Positions 1-8,044 of a DNA stretch of 64,000 nt are shown in pieces. Source of the DNA: an uncultured Muribaculaceae bacterium. GTDB lineage: Bacteria; Bacteroidota; Bacteroidia; Bacteroidales; Muribaculaceae. The translations under genes and the position numbers were made by a program. Numbering within the stretch: position 1 is the stretch's first letter; each line of letters begins with the position of its first letter. The notes beneath the pieces were generated by a model, which made no database searches, was not told the DNA's origin, and worked only from the letters and a program-made list of their open reading frames with translations. Where the stretch lies: NCBI GenBank assembly GCA_934661195.1, contig CAKUJD010000011.1, forward strand, positions 1-64,000. The letters are read 5' to 3'.

Positions 1-112
1 GCAAAATCACATCAAATACGCCTCCATTAGCTGTAATTATTTGCATATAATGCACGAGTTGCAATAAATTGCGTCGGACGTGGCATGCCACGTCCCTACA
101 GCATTCATCGCT
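1..112. repeat. Left copy of a 112-bp direct repeat flanking the RAYT gene
   Basis: This stretch is matched at 942-1053 with only two mismatches (positions 29 and 58). It ends with the perfect 20-base palindrome GGACGTGGCATGCCACGTCC at 76-95, followed by CTACAG. The copy probably continues left of the window, because the matching element further right starts at about 879. Confidence 0.9.
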
Positions 113-157
113 GTTTGGTGTGCTTACAACTCGCAGGATTGCACTTTTCCTGTGGGT

Positions 158-700
158 TTATTTGAAAAAGCAATCGTTGTGCCAATTGATGATGTTAGAA
201 TCGATGTATCGCATTATTTCATCAAAAGCCTGCCTGTTGCGAATGATTGCATCATGGTAGCGCGATTGCCACACGGGTGCGTTTTGCATGGATGTGTGTC
301 TACTGGCTTCATGCACCCTCTTGGTGACGGCTGACTTGAACGACCCAACCACGGTAGCCAATTTGCTGTTGTGGTGAAAATCAGTGCAAGCTTCGCCATG
401 GTTTGAGTTTTTAAGGCAGCCTTTAGTTGTGTCGTCGTCAGCAGCAGTTGTTGACTGAATGAATAGCACCAAGTGAACATGGTTTGGCATAATCACGGAG
501 TTCCAAACCTCTACCATTTTGTTGTGCAAAGGTATATCTGTTATGCAGCTGCTCACAATTTCGCCTATGGGCGACAGATTAATTTCCGCGTTTTTGATAT
601 TTCCGAAGATATACTCTTTTTCGTGGGAGCATATAGTGATGAAAAAAGCACCATCTTGATAGTGATGCCAATTGGCTCTAAACAGGTGACGGTCGCCCAT
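158..700 (-). CDS. REP-associated tyrosine transposase (RAYT, Y1_Tnp / IS200-like family)
   Basis: This is a 180-residue protein of the HUH single-strand endonuclease superfamily. The metal-binding His-x-His sits in MPNHVHLV (His74 and His76). The catalytic tyrosine is probably Tyr148 in SRYHDAIIR, a typical RAYT tail motif. RAYTs cut and rejoin DNA at palindromic REP hairpins and are usually single-copy, domesticated genes rather than free insertion sequences. That fits here: the gene has no IS ends of its own but lies between two near-identical repeats ending in GGACGTGGCATGCCACGTCC-type palindromes. Length and both motifs look intact, so activity is plausible. The assignment to the family is firm; which palindromes it acts on is inferred from proximity. 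Confidence 0.9.
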   Translation of the reverse strand: MGDRHLFRANWHHYQDGAFFITICSHEKEYIFGNIKNAEINLSPIGEIVSSCITDIPLHNKMVEVWNSVIMPNHVHLVLFIQSTTAADDDTTKGCLKNSNHGEACTDFHHNSKLATVVGSFKSAVTKRVHEASRHTSMQNAPVWQSRYHDAIIRNRQAFDEIMRYIDSNIINWHNDCFFK

Positions 701-878
701 TTGCGTGTTAGTTTTTTTGCAAAAATAAGAAAATTCGGATTATTAGAGCTAAATATATGTCAGTAAAAAGGACTGTGATGTGATTTTTGCGATGCGTGCA
801 GCATGCTAAGTGTTGTATTGATGCAGCTACAGCTTGAAAGTGCTATATTATGCTAAATCGCACAAAATTAGCGAATTA

Positions 879-1053
879 CTGTAGGGACGCGGCATGCCGC
901 GTCCGGCGGGCGTAGCCCCCACCGCAAACCAGTCCACGAAGGCAAAATCACATCAAATACGCCTCCATTGGCTGTAATTATTTGCATATAATGCACGATT
1001 TGCAATAAATTGCGTCGGACGTGGCATGCCACGTCCCTACAGCATTCATCGCT
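879..1053. repeat. REP/BIME-like element with two inverted palindromic ends
   Basis: The left end CTGTAGGGACGCGGCATGCC... contains the perfect palindrome GGACGCGGCATGCCGCGTCC at 885-904. The right end contains GGACGTGGCATGCCACGTCC at 1017-1036. The two 26-base ends (879-904 and 1017-1042) are inverted copies differing by one base in each palindrome half, with a spacer of about 112 bp. Two outward-facing palindromes around a spacer is the architecture of bacterial interspersed mosaic elements mobilised by RAYTs. Positions 942-1053 repeat 1-112, and a decayed copy lies at 55723-55890. Confidence 0.85.
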
Positions 1054-1100
1054 TTTCCACACCCACACCCGTGCACCCGCGCTGGGTGGGGATAATGCAA

Positions 1101-1134
1101 AGCAAGGCCACCCGGCTGCCCGGGTGGCCTTGCT
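1101..1134 (-). terminator. Strong hairpin downstream of the 1045-aa secreted protein gene
   Basis: A perfect 15-bp stem (1101-1115 with 1120-1134) has a 4-base CTGC loop. It lies 25 bases past the stop codon of the leftward gene. The following bases on that strand are not a clear U tract, so termination is likely but not certain. Confidence 0.65.
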
Positions 1135-1158
1135 AAATTGGGGGAAATGCGGTGGCGC

Positions 1159-4100
1159 TTAGCGCACTATCACTTTGCGGCAGGTGCCGTCGCTGTAGCG
1201 GACGATGCTAATCTCGCCCTTGAGCGGCGCTGCTATGCGGCGGCCGTCGATGGTGTACACGTCGGTTATCACCGCCTCGGCCTTGGGCATGGTGGCGTTG
1301 GTCACGCCAGTGGCCACGCCGTCGTAGCTCACCACTGGCGCTATGGCCATCGACACGGGGTCGTCGGTGTTCTCATACCACTTGTAGGTGCCGAGGCCGT
1401 TGCCCTTTTCGTCCTGGTCTTCCACCAGCTGCCACGTGGTGGTCTTCTGGCCCACGGGGCGGCGCAGGCAGAATATGGCTATGTCGTCGCTGGTGTAGGG
1501 CGACGTCTCCATCGAGCCGTTGGGGAACGGGCCCACGGTGATGAAGAACGGCGTGCCCTTGGCCAGCTTCACCGTCTTGTCGAGTTTGAGCGTGGTGGCC
1601 AGGTAGTCGTCGTCGCTATACTTCAGGTCGCCTGCCTTAACTGTGGCCGATGCCAGCACTTCGCCCGGCTCGCGGTTGTCGGCCACGGCGTTGACGGTCA
1701 CCTTAATTTCATCGCTGGGGTTGATGCTGGTCACCGACGCGAAGTAGATGTTGAGGCTGTCGATGGTGGCGTCGGCCAGCGGAGCCTGGTAGCGCTCGGC
1801 ATATTTGTCGATGCCCAGCCAGTTGCTGCCCGCATAGTTGCCATAGTAGCCCAGTGCAATCTTTTGCAGGTTGGAGTTCGCCTCGCTGCTGATGTTCCAC
1901 ACATATTGCGCTCCGCCGGCCTGAATGGCATATTGCAGAATGTCGTTGCTCTGTCCGGCGGCGTTTTTGGCTGTGAGGCCCACGCTCACGGTGCCCTTTT
2001 TTACGAATGTGACGGTGGGGTTCTGCTCGGTGCTCTTTTCGATGTCGGTGTTCTGGAACACCCAGTTCCACGCCGTGGGGTTGCCCGTGGAGAGGTCGCG
2101 GAACTTGACGGGTACGTTGAGGGGCACAAACACGCCCACAAACGGCGACTCATATCCCTCCTCGGGCAGGCCTATGAGCGCTGTGGGGGCCTTCTGGGCC
2201 ACCACCACCATGGCCTTGCGCGTCTTGGTGGCCGTCTCTTGGCCGCGGGTGGCGGTCAGGGTTACGTCGTAGGTGCCTGCGGCGTCATACTTCACCGCCA
2301 GGCTTTGGACCGTGCTGCTTTCGGGCGCGCCGCCCTGGAACTCCCATTTGAGCGATTCGGGGTCGCCCTTCGAGGTGCTGGTGAACACTATGCTGTCGCC
2401 CTCGAATATGCGTATGGTCTCGGCTGCAGTGGGGTCGGTCTGCGCAATGCGGAAGCCGTCGATGGCAAGGTCTTCGCCGCCGAAGGGATACATGAACTGG
2501 AATTTCACCTTCTTGCCGGCATAGGCCGCGAGGTCGAAGCCAAACTTGTTCCAGTTGGGGCCGGTGTAGGCGTTGTCTTGCGCCCAGTTGAAGGCGTTGA
2601 GCAGCGTTGTGCTCTGGCCCGTTGCCTGGTCGATCACGTTGAATGTCCACTTGCCGTAGATGAGGTAGGGGGCTTGGAAGTAGGCGTAGAATTCCACCTT
2701 GCTACCGTCGCCTATGGTCAGCACGGGACTTTCGAGCGCCGATGTGCCGTTGCCGTCGTTGTAGCCTATGCTAATCGACTTCACGTCGCTGGCGTCGATT
2801 TTGCCAAAGTTCTTGTTGGCCAGCTTCCATCCGCTGCCCACAGTCCAGTCGGCCATGCCGCTGGCCGAGTCAAAGCCCTGGGCACACACCGTCTTCAGCG
2901 CCTTGTCGGTGGTGAAGTCGGCCTTCAGCTGCTCTCTTATCACAAACTTGGCCTCCACCACATCGCTGTTCACGTTGTAGCCGCGCGTCATCACATACAG
3001 CGTGCACGACTTGTCGATGGTGACGGTGGCTTCCTTGCCGTCGACCACCACCGACTGGGTGGTGTCGCTCTCTTCAAACTCCTCGGCGCTCTTCACGCTG
3101 GTGGAGTACCATATGGTCACGGCGTCCTCGTCGTCGGTGCTTATCTTCACCTGCGTGGGCTCGGTGAATGTGCCGCCGTTGGGCGTCACCACGGGCGTCT
3201 TTAGCGGCGTGCGGGCCACCACGGTCACCTTCATGGTGGCCGTGCCGGGCAGGTAGTCGGCATTGCCGGCAAACGCAGCGGTGATGGTCACCGTCTGGGT
3301 CTCTTTCACATACGACGAATACAGAATGCCGTCTTTGTCGACCGAGCACACGTCCCATGCCGACGACTTGTAGGTGATGGGCGAGAGCTTGTTGGGATTG
3401 AGCAGGTCGGCATATCCGTCGTCGCCCGAGTTGATTGCCACGCTGTCTTTGTAGAACTTCAGCTGCGGGTCTTTGCGAATCACATATTTGGCCTCGGCCA
3501 CATCGCTGTAGGTGTCGCCGTCCTTGGCCACGGCCTTGAGGGTGGCGGTGGCTGCCACGGCCACCGGGCCGGAATACTGCTGGCGCGTGCCGCCCTCGAT
3601 GCGCGGGTTGCTGCCGTCGGTGGTGTAGTATATGTCGCCCTTGGCGGCGCTGATGGTCACCGACTGCGGCGCGTCATATGTGCCTGCCGCCGGGCTGAAC
3701 ACCGGTGCGGCCACGGCCGACGCCTCCTGCTCATACACCACCTCGAGTTTTTTCACATACAGCGGGCCGCGCTGGTCGCTGGTCTGCTTCAGGTCGATTT
3801 GCAGCTTGCCCTCCTGCGGCGCGGCGCCGCCGGCTGTGGTAAACTCATACTCGGCCACGGCGCCCGTGAGGCTTGCCGTGGTGCTGCCTGCGCACTGGTA
3901 GGTCTGGCCGTTGACGCTCACCGCCACCGTGCCGGCATAGGTGTCCTTTTGCACGCGCGCCGATATGCGCACCGTCTTCACCTTGCCCACAAAGCCGGTG
4001 GTCCACAGGGTGGCGCTGGTGGGCGCCTCGCCCGCGCTGCCAATGTACTGGCCGTTGGTCTTGGTGTAGGCATAGCGGTGTGTGCCCACTGCCGAGGCGT

Positions 4101-4296
4101 TCCACTCCACACCGTTCATGGTGGCGGTGTACACGTCTTTCTCCACTGCACCGCTGCCGAAGTTGTAGAATCCCTCCGAGGTCTTGTCGGTGGCGCTCTT
4201 GGGCCAGTCGAACGACCACGTCAGCTCGGCCGCCCTTGCCAACTGTGGCAAGACGGCGAGCAGTGCTGCAAGCACGAAAAGTAGTCTTTTTTTCAT
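1159..4296 (-). CDS. Large secreted multidomain protein (CHB_HEX_C, choice-of-anchor J, PKD, T9SS-like tail)
   Basis: This 1045-residue exported protein has a clear signal peptide (residues 1-22, cut after LARA). Domain order, by eye: an N-terminal beta-rich region (about 23-190); a chitobiase C-terminal-like beta domain (about 195-275, with IYYTTDGSNP); a bacterial Ig-like stretch; a second chitobiase-like domain (about 365-455); a choice-of-anchor-J/jelly-roll region (about 458-630, ending GGEDLAIDGFRI); two PKD-like repeats (about 635-805, with AGTYDVTLTA and NPTAWNWVFQN); and a C-terminal domain of about 45 residues starting VYTIDGRRI. The tail resembles the short sorting domains of Bacteroidales surface proteins. 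No catalytic motif is recognisable. A role in adhesion or polysaccharide binding is inferred from domain content. The start follows a GGAGAA ribosome site. Confidence 0.85.
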   Translation of the reverse strand: MKKRLLFVLAALLAVLPQLARAAELTWSFDWPKSATDKTSEGFYNFGSGAVEKDVYTATMNGVEWNASAVGTHRYAYTKTNGQYIGSAGEAPTSATLWTTGFVGKVKTVRISARVQKDTYAGTVAVSVNGQTYQCAGSTTASLTGAVAEYEFTTAGGAAPQEGKLQIDLKQTSDQRGPLYVKKLEVVYEQEASAVAAPVFSPAAGTYDAPQSVTISAAKGDIYYTTDGSNPRIEGGTRQQYSGPVAVAATATLKAVAKDGDTYSDVAEAKYVIRKDPQLKFYKDSVAINSGDDGYADLLNPNKLSPITYKSSAWDVCSVDKDGILYSSYVKETQTVTITAAFAGNADYLPGTATMKVTVVARTPLKTPVVTPNGGTFTEPTQVKISTDDEDAVTIWYSTSVKSAEEFEESDTTQSVVVDGKEATVTIDKSCTLYVMTRGYNVNSDVVEAKFVIREQLKADFTTDKALKTVCAQGFDSASGMADWTVGSGWKLANKNFGKIDASDVKSISIGYNDGNGTSALESPVLTIGDGSKVEFYAYFQAPYLIYGKWTFNVIDQATGQSTTLLNAFNWAQDNAYTGPNWNKFGFDLAAYAGKKVKFQFMYPFGGEDLAIDGFRIAQTDPTAAETIRIFEGDSIVFTSTSKGDPESLKWEFQGGAPESSTVQSLAVKYDAAGTYDVTLTATRGQETATKTRKAMVVVAQKAPTALIGLPEEGYESPFVGVFVPLNVPVKFRDLSTGNPTAWNWVFQNTDIEKSTEQNPTVTFVKKGTVSVGLTAKNAAGQSNDILQYAIQAGGAQYVWNISSEANSNLQKIALGYYGNYAGSNWLGIDKYAERYQAPLADATIDSLNIYFASVTSINPSDEIKVTVNAVADNREPGEVLASATVKAGDLKYSDDDYLATTLKLDKTVKLAKGTPFFITVGPFPNGSMETSPYTSDDIAIFCLRRPVGQKTTTWQLVEDQDEKGNGLGTYKWYENTDDPVSMAIAPVVSYDGVATGVTNATMPKAEAVITDVYTIDGRRIAAPLKGEISIVRYSDGTCRKVIVR

Positions 4297-4466
4297 ACTT
4301 TGTTCTCCGTTGTTTTAAAAGTTAGTAAAATATATATGTTGCGAAAGTTGTCGTCTGTCGGTTGTCGTCGTGTGCGTCGCGTCATGGCAAGGAGTGTGTG
4401 CGCGGCAAGGCTGGGTGGGGCGGTTTGGCGGCCGCCGCACTTGCCGTGGAGGAATGGAGCGTGGCC

Positions 4467-5150
4467 CTACTCCTCCCAGCCGAAGTTGCTCACCCCGGCT
4501 CCTGCCTCAAAGTGATATTTTGCTATGCCAAGGTCTACCTTGGTGTAGAATCCGCGGCCGGCCTCGGCCCTCACCGTGCGCCCGTCGGGCAGCAGCGTGA
4601 AGGTGAACTTCTGCTGGTTGAGCGCCGTGGGGGCCAGCAGCGCCGACGCCACTCCGCGCTCAAACCACTCGGGCGCCGTTGCCGCCCTGCTTAGGTTGCG
4701 GCTCACCTGCGCCTCCCTTTTGCAGCGGTGCTGCACGCCCTGGGTGGCGCCGTGGCCCAGAGCCACCAGGCACACCAGCTTCTCGCCTTCGCCCACGGTG
4801 TAGGCGCCGTCAACCCGTTTGAATGTCAGTCCCACCCAGCATGTGTTGAGCCCCAGCGTCTGCGCCAGCAGCACCAGCCGCTCGCCAAAGTATCCCACGC
4901 GCTCGTCCAGGCTGTCGCCCTTTGGGCCGACCATGGCGATGTAGTTGGCCACGCCGCTAAACTTGCCGTAGCGTGCCAAAAAACTCCTGAAAGCCTTCGG
5001 CTCGTTGCACACCAGCTGCAGGTGCAGGTGGCCCTTGGCATTGCAGTCGGCAATGCTGCTGTGCAATATGCTCTTCTCCTCGTCGCTTAGCGGCTGGGCC
5101 GTGTAGGCCCTCACCGAGTGGCGCAGCTTTATAGCCTCGTTGATGTCCAT
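4467..5150 (-). CDS. Nitroreductase family protein
   Basis: This 227-residue FMN-dependent nitroreductase-like protein is probably cytoplasmic. The N-terminal LRHSVRAYTAQPLS matches the family's RRSVRxF flavin-binding opening. The middle carries the ERLVLLAQTLGLNTCWVGLTF segment typical of the TM1586-like nitroreductases, and ALLAPTALNQQKF corresponds to the conserved PSAxNxQ flavin region. The natural substrate cannot be read from the sequence. The gene is monocistronic, divergent from the transglutaminase-like gene at 5366, with a 215-bp shared promoter region. Confidence 0.88.
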   Translation of the reverse strand: MDINEAIKLRHSVRAYTAQPLSDEEKSILHSSIADCNAKGHLHLQLVCNEPKAFRSFLARYGKFSGVANYIAMVGPKGDSLDERVGYFGERLVLLAQTLGLNTCWVGLTFKRVDGAYTVGEGEKLVCLVALGHGATQGVQHRCKREAQVSRNLSRAATAPEWFERGVASALLAPTALNQQKFTFTLLPDGRTVRAEAGRGFYTKVDLGIAKYHFEAGAGVSNFGWEE

Positions 5151-5283
5151 AGCGTGTAGGGTGTTAATGTTGATGATGCGCTAAATTAATAAAAAATAGT
5201 AGATTTGGCAACAAATTTCAAAAAACTGATGCCTCACAGCTAATGAAGACAACGATTATAGCCCGTGAAATGAAATTTTATTG

Positions 5284-5291
5284 TATTTTTG
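5284..5291 (+). promoter_or_regulatory. Candidate -7 box (TATTTTTG) for the transglutaminase-led operon
   Basis: TATTTTTG fits the Bacteroidota -7 consensus TAnnTTTG and lies 74 bases before the ATG at 5366. No good TTTG -33 box is visible at the ideal distance. A second match, TAGATTTG, occurs at 5200-5207. The leader contains a short CTCTGC/GCAGAG hairpin. Confidence 0.45.
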
Positions 5292-5365
5292 TAAGTAATA
5301 TACACCGTCTCTGCTTGGGCAGAGGCCGTGGTTTAATTAATATAACCCGATAATTCAATTTGTGG

Positions 5366-6799
5366 ATGAAGACGAGACTTTCGTTAATGGCTCTGATGGC
5401 TGCCGCCTCGATAGGCGTGTGTGCCGCTGCCGGCAATGCGCCCTGGCGTGCCACCGTTGACCGCTGCGTGGCTCAGGGCGAATTTAAAAAGGCTGAGAAA
5501 ATCATGAACTCCCTGCCGCGCGGCGAGCGCAAGGCCGCCGCTGTGCAAATCGACTCGATAAAGCAGATAATGCAGCGCATACGCATGGACTTCACCCTCG
5601 ACCCTGCCGACGGCGTGAAGCAGATTCGCGAGCGCATGCCACAGGTCACCGACGAGCAGATCGAAGCCTGGAAGGGCCAGCGCAAACTCGAGGTGATGAA
5701 CATCGACGGCAAGGAGTGCTGGTTTCGCAAGGCTGTGCGCAACCTGTGGCTCATGGCCGACGAGCTGGCCGAACAGCACCAGCAGGACAAGGAAGAGGCG
5801 TTTGAGCAATACCGCGGCTACTATGCCCGCGCCATGAGCCACCCCAGCGACAATGCAGGCGTGCGCGACTGGCACCACGCCCGCGTCACGTTCACACTCG
5901 ACGTCAATGCCGACGCCGTGCCGGCAGGCGAGACGCTGCGCGTGTGGATGCCCTTCCCCTATGCCAACATGCGCCAGCGCAACATCAAGCTCGAGTCATC
6001 GAACCACGATGTCACCTACAGCGAGGGCAGCAAGCACCACACCGTGTACATGGAAGCCAAGGCCGAGAAGGGCAAGCCCACCCACTTTGAATACACCTTC
6101 AGCTACGACGTGGGCGAACGCCACATTGCCAAGCAAGACCTGCTGGCCATGGTCAAGCCCTACGACACGAGCAAGGACGACTATAGGCTGTACACTGGCA
6201 GCGAGGGCCGCCACGTGGTCATCACCGACTCGCTGCGCAGCCTGGCCCGAAGCATCGTGGGCAGCGAAACCAACCCCGTGCTGCAGGCCAACATGATATA
6301 CTGCTGGATAAGCCGCCAGTTCCCCTGGGCAGGCGCCCGCGAATACAGCACCATTGCCAACATTCCCGAGTATGTGCTGCTCAACCACCACGGCGACTGC
6401 GGCCAGGTGGCGCTGCTCTACATCACCCTGACGCGCGCCCTGGGCATCCCCTCGCGCTGGGAAAGCGGCTACATGCTGCACCCGGGCGCGCTCAACTTCC
6501 ACGACTGGGCCGAGACCTACTACGAGGGCGTGGGCTGGGTGCCCGTCGACCCGTCGTTTGGCCGCGATGTGGTGGGCACCAGCATGGAAGACTACTATGC
6601 AAGCGGCCTCGACGTGTACCGCATGGCCAGCAACGAGGCAGTGGGGCAGCCGTTGTCGCCCGCCAAGAAATATATCCGCAGCGAGACGGTCGACTTCCAG
6701 GCCGGCGAGGTGGAGTGGCGCGGAGGCAACCTCTATTACGACAAGTGGCACTCGCACTTCAGCCTCGACTCCATGGAGCCCATTGGCCTGGTGAAATAA
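5366..6799 (+). CDS. Secreted transglutaminase-like cysteine protease-fold protein
   Basis: A 477-residue exported protein with a signal peptide (MKTRLSLMALMAAASIGVCAAA). I start it at the ATG at 5366 rather than at a TTG two codons upstream, because the ATG gives a normal signal sequence. The C-terminal half is a transglutaminase-like core. The catalytic triad is readable as Cys in HGDCGQVAL, His in NFHDWAETYY and Asp in WVPVDPSFG. In bacteria this fold is usually a hydrolase acting on peptides or cell-wall peptides. It is followed after 38 bases by an NlpC/P60 endopeptidase and then by a dipeptide epimerase, so a role in breaking down muropeptide-derived peptides is the best inference. The N-terminal 170 residues are helical and charged, with no known domain seen. 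Confidence 0.85.
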   Translation: MKTRLSLMALMAAASIGVCAAAGNAPWRATVDRCVAQGEFKKAEKIMNSLPRGERKAAAVQIDSIKQIMQRIRMDFTLDPADGVKQIRERMPQVTDEQIEAWKGQRKLEVMNIDGKECWFRKAVRNLWLMADELAEQHQQDKEEAFEQYRGYYARAMSHPSDNAGVRDWHHARVTFTLDVNADAVPAGETLRVWMPFPYANMRQRNIKLESSNHDVTYSEGSKHHTVYMEAKAEKGKPTHFEYTFSYDVGERHIAKQDLLAMVKPYDTSKDDYRLYTGSEGRHVVITDSLRSLARSIVGSETNPVLQANMIYCWISRQFPWAGAREYSTIANIPEYVLLNHHGDCGQVALLYITLTRALGIPSRWESGYMLHPGALNFHDWAETYYEGVGWVPVDPSFGRDVVGTSMEDYYASGLDVYRMASNEAVGQPLSPAKKYIRSETVDFQAGEVEWRGGNLYYDKWHSHFSLDSMEPIGLVK

Positions 6800-6837
6800 T
6801 CCAATCAACTCAACTACGACAACATTAATAAAACGAA

Positions 6838-7995
6838 ATGAAGAAGATAGCAAACGCACTGCTTGCCGGCGCCATGGCTCTGGCAGCATGGCAGCCACTG
6901 GCGGCGCAAAGCGTGGCCGAGGTGCTGCAAAACCTTAAGAAGGAAATAGCCCCCGACAAGCGCACCGCCGTGTGGGACGTGAACACTATCGACCAGAACG
7001 GCGTGCCCACCATTTGGGGCACAGTGGGCACTCAAGAGCAAAAAGACGCTGTGACGCAGGCTCTGGCCAAGGCCGGGGTGGGGCAGTGCAGCAATCAGCT
7101 GATAGTGCTCGAAAACTCGCTGCCGGCCGACCACCGCTGGGCACTGGTGAAGCTCTCGATAGCCACGCTGCGCACCAGCGGAGCTCACTCGGCCGAAATG
7201 GCCACCCAGGCCATAATGGGCACTCCTGTGAAGGTGATTGCCGCCGATGGCGACTGGTATCGCGTGCAGACGCCCGACAGCTACATCGCCTATGTGCCCG
7301 GCAACTCGCTCACCTTTGTCACTCCCAACAAGCTGCAGCAGTGGAAGTCAGCGCGCCGGTGCATCGTCACCGTCTACGACTCCCGCCTGGTGACCGAGCC
7401 CAAGGGCGACCAGACCGTCACCGACCTCGTGCTGGGCAACGTGCTTGAATACAAGGGCGAAAAAGGCAAGTGGGTGCTGCTGGCCACCCCCGACGGCCGA
7501 CAGGGCTATGTGGAGAAGAGCTGTGTGGCCGACTTTGCCGCTTGGAGCAAGCAAGACTTCAGCGTGGAGCAAATCGAGAAGACCGCCTTCCGCATGATGG
7601 GCTCGAGTTATCTGTGGGGCGGCACGTCCACCAAGGTCACCGACTGCTCGGGCCTTAGCAAGGTGAGCTATTTCAGCAACGCCATAATCCTGCAGCGCGA
7701 CGCCTCGCAGCAGGCCCTCACCGGCCTCAAAATCAAGGGCAGCGACTGGCAGCAGTGCCAGCCGGGCGACCTGCTGTTCTTCGGCAACAGTGCCACCGGC
7801 CGCGTGACACACGTGGGCATCTATCTGCACGACGGCAAATACATTCACTGCTCAGGCCAGGTGAAGGTGAACAGCCTCGTTGAGGGCGCCGACGACTACC
7901 TATATCCAGCCCTGTCGGCCAGCCGTGTCAACGGCCAGGTGGGCACCGCCGGCATCACCGCTGTGCGCAACCACCCGTGGTATTTCCAAAAGTAA
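6838..7995 (+). CDS. Periplasmic NlpC/P60 endopeptidase with SH3-like domains (YkfC-like)
   Basis: This 385-residue protein starts with a signal peptide ending LAAQ. Its middle region (about 120-235) contains two SH3b-like beta domains, one around VKVIAADGDWYRVQTPD and one around GKWVLLATPDGRQGYV. The C-terminal NlpC/P60 domain has the catalytic Cys in KVTDCSGLSK, the His in RVTHVGIYL and a following KYIHCSG. The order SH3-SH3-NlpC/P60 and the neighbouring epimerase match the YkfC type, gamma-D-glutamyl-L-diamino-acid endopeptidases that release L-Ala-D-Glu from murein peptides. Substrate assignment is inferred from these parallels. Confidence 0.88.
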   Translation: MKKIANALLAGAMALAAWQPLAAQSVAEVLQNLKKEIAPDKRTAVWDVNTIDQNGVPTIWGTVGTQEQKDAVTQALAKAGVGQCSNQLIVLENSLPADHRWALVKLSIATLRTSGAHSAEMATQAIMGTPVKVIAADGDWYRVQTPDSYIAYVPGNSLTFVTPNKLQQWKSARRCIVTVYDSRLVTEPKGDQTVTDLVLGNVLEYKGEKGKWVLLATPDGRQGYVEKSCVADFAAWSKQDFSVEQIEKTAFRMMGSSYLWGGTSTKVTDCSGLSKVSYFSNAIILQRDASQQALTGLKIKGSDWQQCQPGDLLFFGNSATGRVTHVGIYLHDGKYIHCSGQVKVNSLVEGADDYLYPALSASRVNGQVGTAGITAVRNHPWYFQK

Positions 7996-8044
7996 GCAAC
8001 AGTGCATTAAGCAAAACCATCACAACAAATCACTAACATATAAT

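Larger units (their letters stand above)
701..1158. other. Gene-free spacer with REP/BIME element
   Basis: No coding frame is convincing here. The AT-rich first part (701-878) holds the presumptive promoter of the leftward RAYT gene. The second part is the repeat element at 879-1053, followed by a strong hairpin at 1101-1134 beyond the end of the leftward secreted-protein gene. Confidence 0.7.

Noticed and set aside
1..1053. The RAYT region considered as a complete insertion sequence with target duplications
   Set aside because: The flanking repeats are 112 bp REP-type elements, far too long for target duplications, and there are no terminal IS ends next to the gene.
1138..3204. A 688-codon open frame on the plus strand opposite the secreted multidomain protein
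   Set aside because: It is rich in His, Gly, Val and Arg, has no domain, and lies fully antisense to a protein with clear domains. It results from high GC and codon bias.
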